From JAGSPQ01 sp038206395 (GTDB taxonomy: Bacteria > Myxococcota > Myxococcia > Myxococcales > Myxococcaceae): a stretch of 64,000 nt of DNA. Positions within the stretch are counted from its first letter, which is position 1; each line of letters begins with the position of its first letter. A program made the translations under genes and the position numbers. Where the stretch lies: positions 1-64,000 of the forward strand of contig JBBRAX010000024.1 of the NCBI GenBank assembly GCA_038206395.1. Direction: 5' to 3'. A model generated the notes under the pieces. The model was given only the letters and a program-made list of their open reading frames with translations. It was not told where the DNA came from and made no database searches. This document shows, piece by piece, positions 60,095-64,000 of the stretch.

Positions 60095-60721
60095 ATGAAA
60101 ATCGAATCGCGGAAGGCAGTGCGGATCATCGAGCGGCCCAAAGCAGCAGGGATCGCGAAGGGGCCCCCTGCACCCAGAGCCGACGAGTTCTCGACGGGCA
60201 AGGGCAAGGCGCTGCGAATCGCGGCGCTGAAGTCGGGCTCGCGGCTCGAGGTTCGGCAGCAGCCAACGGTGACTCAGGCGCTGACGGCGGCCGAGGCGGT
60301 GCTTCAGAACCAAAACGTCACGTCTCCGAACAACGCGGTGGGGCCGCTGAACCCGACGATGCCCGTGCAGGTGAACACGCCGCAGCAGGTGGTCTACCCA
60401 GCTGCAGTTGAGGCTCTCGCCCGACCCGACGACACCTTCGAGCTTGGCGGCGCGCCAAGCGCCGGCTGCTTCGTTGGCACCTCGACACCGGGCCCCTGCG
60501 TCTGCGCTGGCTGCGCCAACCCACTCTTCACGTCAGGTCAGAAGTTCGAGTCGGGCACCGGCTGGCCGTCCTTCACCGCGCCGATCGCCCCGGACGCCGT
60601 CACCACCCGCGGCGACGACTCGCACGGAGTGTTCCGCGCAGATCTGCCCGCACTGCCGGAGCGTTGGCCTCGTCCCCCAAGGGAAGGCAACACCACACCC
60701 GCACAAGGATCTCGACCATGA
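60095..60721 (+). pseudogene. Chimeric ORF ending in a broken MsrB-like fragment
   Basis: The first ~130 residues (KAVRIIERPKAAGIAKGP; TPQQVVYPAAVEALARPDD) are of unknown type. Residues ~133-185 are clearly MsrB-like: CVCAGCANPLFTSGQKFESG followed by TGWPSFTAPIAPDAV, with the first zinc CxxC pair and the GWPSF motif. The frame then drifts; a +1 frame continues QICPHCRSVGLVPQG, suggesting the second zinc pair after a frameshift near 60635. The catalytic Cys region (YCINS) is missing altogether. So methionine-sulfoxide reductase activity is lost. It may be a fusion of an unrelated N-terminus to an MsrB fragment. Confidence 0.6.
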
Positions 60722-60955
60722 GCCGCATTGGAAAGACCAGCAGCCCGTACACCCCCGTGAAGCCCCAGGTCGCGAAGAAGCCACGCCATGCAGCCCAACC
60801 CGGTCAACGCTCAGCCAGATTCAGAGAAGGTCATCAGGTCGCTCGTCGCGCATGGAGCCCCATTGCTTGGGTGGGCCTTCAGGATCAGCTTCCTCCTCGC
60901 GGTCGAGCAGATGTTCGGCAAGCCAGCCGCGGACACCGGCGGCCCGAACCTCTGA
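60718..60955 (+). pseudogene. Frameshifted small protein gene
   Basis: An ATG at 60718 with AAGGAT upstream opens MSRIGKTSSPYTPVKPQVAK, overlapping the preceding stop. This frame becomes Arg-rich noise after about 25 codons. A second frame from an ATG at 60788 reads MQPNPVNAQPDSEKVIRSLV and GWAFRISFLLAVEQMFGKP, ending at 60953-60955. Together they look like one ~80-residue protein split by a frameshift near 60785, though the second part could be an independent 55-residue protein. No function recognised. Confidence 0.4.
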
Positions 60956-60999
60956 ATCAGCGCCTAATTGGGCGTGAGGTAACGGTAGGGCGCTCGTGC

Positions 61000-63009
61000 T
61001 CACCCTTTTGATTGGACGTCGTCGACGATCGCGAGCAGCTCGGCAGGACCAAAGGGTTTCGGCAGAAAACGAAAGCCTTTCGAGAGCATGCGCCCGGGAC
61101 CAAAAGCATCCGCTGCGTAGCCGCTCATCAACACGATGTGCATCTGCGGCCGCAGCGGCGCGAGGGTGTGCGCCAGCTCGACACCACCGCTGCGCGGCAT
61201 GACGATGTCGGCGATCAGGATGTCGATGACGCCGTCGTAACTTGCTGCGAGTGCTTGTCCTTCCAGGCCATCGCTCGCGCTCAACACCTCGTGACCGGCG
61301 CCCTCGAGGATGCGTTGGGCGAGCCTGCGTACCGCGCTCTCGTCTTCCACCAACAAGATGGTGGCACGTTTGCGCTCGCGTTTGGTCTGCAGCGCTGGTG
61401 GCGCGATTCGCTGCGCCGGGGCTGGCACCCGCGGCAACGACACCGTGAAGGCGGTGCCTTCTTTGGGGGTGCTCTTGACGTGCACCGTGCCGCCGCTCTG
61501 GCTGGTGATCGCCTGCACCACCGAGAGGCCAAGGCCGGTGCCCTTGCCAACCACTTTGGTCGTGAAGAACGGCTCGAAGATGCGCTTGAGCGTCGCCTCG
61601 TCCATGCCCTCGCCGGTGTCGCCAACGACAATCTGACAGTGTGCTTCGTTGGTCGCGACGACGATGCTCAGGCGTCCGCCACTCGGCATGGCATCGCGTG
61701 CGTTGACGCCCAGGTTGACGAGCAGCTGGACGAGGCCGCCGTGGTCGGCGCGCACCCACGCGTCCTGGTCGGCATTGACCTCGACGTCGATGGTCGCTGC
61801 GAGCAGCCGTCGCAGCATCGGCACCACCTCGTTGACGACGTCGCTGAGCCGCAAAATGCGTGGGTTGAGCACCTGCTTGCGACCGAACGCCAGGAGTTGG
61901 TGGCTGAGCTCGCCGGCGCGTCGCGCGGCGTTGACGATCTCGGTCAGCGCTTCGGCGGTTTCGGCGTCGCGTGGTCCTTCGAGCAGCACCTCGGCGTTGG
62001 CGAGGACGATCGTCGTGATGTTGTTGAAGTCATGGGCGACACCACCAGCGAGCAACCCCAACGATTCGAGGCGCTGCGCCTGGTGCAGCTGATCAGTCAG
62101 ACGGTCGCGCTCGCGCTCGGCGTTGCGGCGATCGGTGATGTCGCGAATCGAGATGCGAAAAGCCGAGGCGGTATTGGCAGCGAGCGGTCGTACCAGAAGC
62201 TCGAGCTCGCGGTGCTCACCACCGGGAAGCTGCAGCTCACCGACGAGACCACGCCCGCTCACGTCGCCCGCATCGAAGAGGCGCTCGATGGCTTCGCGAT
62301 CGCGCCACTGCAGTTGGGCGAAGCGCGTGCCCACCTGGGCCTGAGGCCCGAGCGCACGCTCCGCGGCCGGATTCAAATTGACGATGGCTCCCAGACCATC
62401 GAGGGCGACGATGCCTTCAGGCGCGCTTTGAACGAGCTCGCGCAGGGCGACTTCGTTCTGACGCAGGCGCAGGTTGCCAATGTCGAGCACCCGGAAGATG
62501 TCGTAGACGAGGAAGCCGGTGAATATGACCGCCGAGATCTGAATCAACGACACGAACAGCGGCGAGAACGTGAGCAGCGGTTGCTTGCCGATGCCCTGGG
62601 TGTCGAGCCACATGAAGAGCCCGAACATCGCTGCTGAGCAGCCCGCAAAGATGACACTCCCGCGCCTACCCGTGACCGAGCCGGCCATCACAGTCGTCGA
62701 GAAATAAGCGACGAGGATCGGCGAATGAATTCCCCCCGAGCCATAGGTGAAGAAAGTGATGATCACCCAAAGAGTCGAAACGACAAGGCGTGCTGCGAGG
62801 CTGACGGCTCCCGCGCGCAACAGCAGACCACCGACGGCCGACGCGAGAAGAGGAAGGGAAAGCGAGGCCAGGACCAACGTCGGCAGGCGCGGCGTCAAGA
62901 ACAGACCGCCGATGCCCACGAGGATGCACAGCGCTGCCGTCCACAACAGCGCGAGCTTCAACCGCACCGCACGCCGCTCGGAGTTCGAATCACTCTGCTC
63001 GGTCACCAT
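61000..63009 (-). CDS. Membrane hybrid histidine kinase (MASE-like, PAS, HK, receiver)
   Basis: A 669-residue hybrid kinase. Six hydrophobic segments lie within about 18-185 (LKLALLWTAALCILVGIGGL, LVVSTLWVIITFFTY, ISAVIFTGFLVYDIF), giving a multi-pass membrane sensor. A PAS-like domain spans ~190-300 (SAPEGIVALDGLGAIVNLNP). The H-box is GLLAGGVAHDFNNITTIVLA with the His near 345; LVNLGVNARDAMPSGG, GDTGEGMD and FEPFFTTKVVGKGTGLGLSV complete the kinase. A receiver follows (ILLVEDESAVRRLAQ; ILIADIVMPRSGG with acceptor Asp; FRFLPKPFGPAELL). AAAGGAG precedes the ATG at 63009. It is the intact counterpart of the split gene at 20715-22720. Confidence 0.93.
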   Translation of the reverse strand: MVTEQSDSNSERRAVRLKLALLWTAALCILVGIGGLFLTPRLPTLVLASLSLPLLASAVGGLLLRAGAVSLAARLVVSTLWVIITFFTYGSGGIHSPILVAYFSTTVMAGSVTGRRGSVIFAGCSAAMFGLFMWLDTQGIGKQPLLTFSPLFVSLIQISAVIFTGFLVYDIFRVLDIGNLRLRQNEVALRELVQSAPEGIVALDGLGAIVNLNPAAERALGPQAQVGTRFAQLQWRDREAIERLFDAGDVSGRGLVGELQLPGGEHRELELLVRPLAANTASAFRISIRDITDRRNAERERDRLTDQLHQAQRLESLGLLAGGVAHDFNNITTIVLANAEVLLEGPRDAETAEALTEIVNAARRAGELSHQLLAFGRKQVLNPRILRLSDVVNEVVPMLRRLLAATIDVEVNADQDAWVRADHGGLVQLLVNLGVNARDAMPSGGRLSIVVATNEAHCQIVVGDTGEGMDEATLKRIFEPFFTTKVVGKGTGLGLSVVQAITSQSGGTVHVKSTPKEGTAFTVSLPRVPAPAQRIAPPALQTKRERKRATILLVEDESAVRRLAQRILEGAGHEVLSASDGLEGQALAASYDGVIDILIADIVMPRSGGVELAHTLAPLRPQMHIVLMSGYAADAFGPGRMLSKGFRFLPKPFGPAELLAIVDDVQSKG

Positions 63010-63122
63010 CACTCCTTTCAAGTCTACCAGCCCGTGGAAGCAACGGCGCCGACCCTGGGTAGTTATTGCAGGGCTGTCTGAAACAATTGAGGCAGTGCTG
63101 ATGCTCTTCTAGAGTTTCGTAC

Positions 63123-63887
63123 ATGGCCTACCCAGGGAACTGTGACGTCAAGACGAACGAAGCAAACGCAGAGGAATGCAGAAAAACGGGTCGCTATTAT
63201 GGGGCGGCCCTTGTCACCATCGACGAGACCAGAAACAACGGCAGCTCGTGGACGATCGCCTTCAGTGCGACCAACACCGACCGGGTTCTGACGCGCTTCA
63301 CCGGGATCACCTGGGGCGACCAGGCAACGATGTGGGCCTCGTGTCCCAGCAGCCTTCCGTCGAAAGCGACCGCCACAGACGCGGGGGATCCACCACCAAT
63401 CGGGACGCGTGGCTACCTGTACCTCGAGAAGGATTTTCTCGCGAAGAACCGCATCCTGGCTGGCACGCCGAAGTGGCCCGACAGCCTCGGCGCACCCGAG
63501 CCCTTCTACAACACGATCGAGATCTGGCCTTCGTCGCTGATTCTGAAGGGCGCCGAGCTCAGCGACTCCGATCGAACAGTCGGAAGCGTCGACCTGCTTG
63601 ATCCGACGTTGGCCGCTCCGAACCAGCAGCTCACCACCAACGGCGAGCCGATCTCGGTTCGGCTCACGCAGAACGGCTTGAAGAAGTTTGGGCTCACCTT
63701 CCTGCCGTGGGCACTGCTGCCCGAGGCGGTCAAGGTGATCGAAGGTGCACGCAAAGATGCGCATGCGCTGGCTGCCGCCTGGCAGGTCGTCGCGATTGCC
63801 GTCGACCGCTTGTCGGCAGATCGCGCCGCACGCCTCGCGAAGGACGACGACATCGCGCTGCTGCGAAAGGTCTGGCCGTCGCTCTAA
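63123..63887 (+). CDS. Unrecognised soluble protein
   Basis: A 254-residue protein with no signal peptide and no family I can name. The sequence is balanced and Trp-rich in places (NNGSSWTIAFSATNTDRV; ITWGDQATMWASCPSSLPS; PFYNTIEIWPSSLILKGAEL), with a helical C-terminal end (EAVKVIEGARKDAHALAAAW; ARLAKDDDIALLRKVWPSL). Its start is the ATG at 63123, with no strong ribosome site. It lies 113 bp from the divergent hybrid histidine kinase and abuts the partial gene at the window end. Confidence 0.6.
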   Translation: MAYPGNCDVKTNEANAEECRKTGRYYGAALVTIDETRNNGSSWTIAFSATNTDRVLTRFTGITWGDQATMWASCPSSLPSKATATDAGDPPPIGTRGYLYLEKDFLAKNRILAGTPKWPDSLGAPEPFYNTIEIWPSSLILKGAELSDSDRTVGSVDLLDPTLAAPNQQLTTNGEPISVRLTQNGLKKFGLTFLPWALLPEAVKVIEGARKDAHALAAAWQVVAIAVDRLSADRAARLAKDDDIALLRKVWPSL

Positions 63888-64000
63888 TCAGCGCAAGGCC
63901 TGCAGCGCCAGCGATCGCACGGACCTGACCAACGCCGTCTGCGATTCGGGGTGGATCCGGAAGTATCGAAGCGCCCCAGCGCGGGTCTGGAAGCGGAGCA
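63888..64000 (-). CDS. Partial gene, C-terminal end only
   Basis: An open frame enters from beyond the window and stops at 63888-63890, directly next to the stop of the gene at 63123-63887. The 36 visible codons read LRFQTRAGALRYFRIHPESQ and then TALVRSVRSLALQALR, a basic helical end. No family can be assigned. Confidence 0.5.
   Translation of the reverse strand, partial: LRFQTRAGALRYFRIHPESQTALVRSVRSLALQALR

Noticed and set aside
1..64000. tRNA, rRNA and riboswitch genes
   Set aside because: Reading both strands I found no segment with a convincing tRNA cloverleaf, rRNA core or known riboswitch motif; a covariance-model search (tRNAscan, Rfam) would settle this.

Overview
The window looks like chromosomal DNA of a high-GC myxobacterium (phylum Myxococcota). 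The evidence is a protein ending in a MYXO-CTERM-like tail (2260-3996), two Hanks-type Ser/Thr kinases (one with a PEGA-like tail), several histidine kinases, an NtrC-type regulator, two PilZ proteins, and many lipoproteins with Gly/Ser/Asp-rich or Cys-rich modules. The sequence alone does not fix the genus. I saw no rRNA, tRNA, CRISPR array, insertion sequence or phage gene. Genes are tightly packed, and 4-bp stop/start overlaps (ATGA, GTGA, TTGA, possibly CTGA) are frequent.

Layout: 1-9.7 kb holds a 43-bp tandem hairpin repeat, a coiled-coil secreted protein, a TruB-like pseudouridine synthase, a beta-propeller surface protein, an NtrC-type regulator divergent from a Nudix hydrolase, a broken lipoprotein gene and a zinc-phospholipase-like operon. 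9.7-10.8 kb is a decayed island with HipA remnants, bracketed by a ~63-bp direct repeat whose second copy carries the start of a metallophosphoesterase gene. 12.4-22.7 kb holds a histidine kinase/PilZ operon, a nucleotidyltransferase pair, a MOSC protein, a Ca2+/Na+ antiporter, a lipoprotein with a clan-CD-like His/Cys pair, and a hybrid histidine kinase split by a frameshift. 22.8-37.8 kb holds Cys-rich lipoproteins, a PEGA-type kinase, an acyltransferase/epimerase run, HEAT-repeat and peptidoglycan-binding proteins and a PilZ operon.

38.0-43.3 kb is an unusual four-gene operon: a membrane Ser/Thr kinase with an extracytoplasmic N-terminal sensor, a lipoprotein, an outer-membrane beta-barrel protein and a cupredoxin-like protein. 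44.6-48.8 kb encodes an Lhr-type helicase.

The most interesting block is 48.95-55.87 kb. It is a co-directional cluster of a PLP alpha-oxoamine-synthase-like enzyme, two different circularly-permuted-type ATP-grasp proteins, a single-module LanB (lantibiotic dehydratase N-terminal / peptide-aminoacyl-tRNA-ligase-like) protein and two small proteins, one with a Pro/Thr/Ser/Lys-rich tail that could be a precursor peptide. I propose it as an undescribed ribosomal-peptide or amino-acid-derived natural product pathway.

55.9-64.0 kb holds a large lipoprotein with six tandem repeats, a second antiporter, MsrB remnants, an intact hybrid histidine kinase and two unrecognised genes, the last running off the end. 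About eight loci show frameshifts or truncation. Whether these are real decay or assembly errors cannot be told from the sequence alone.
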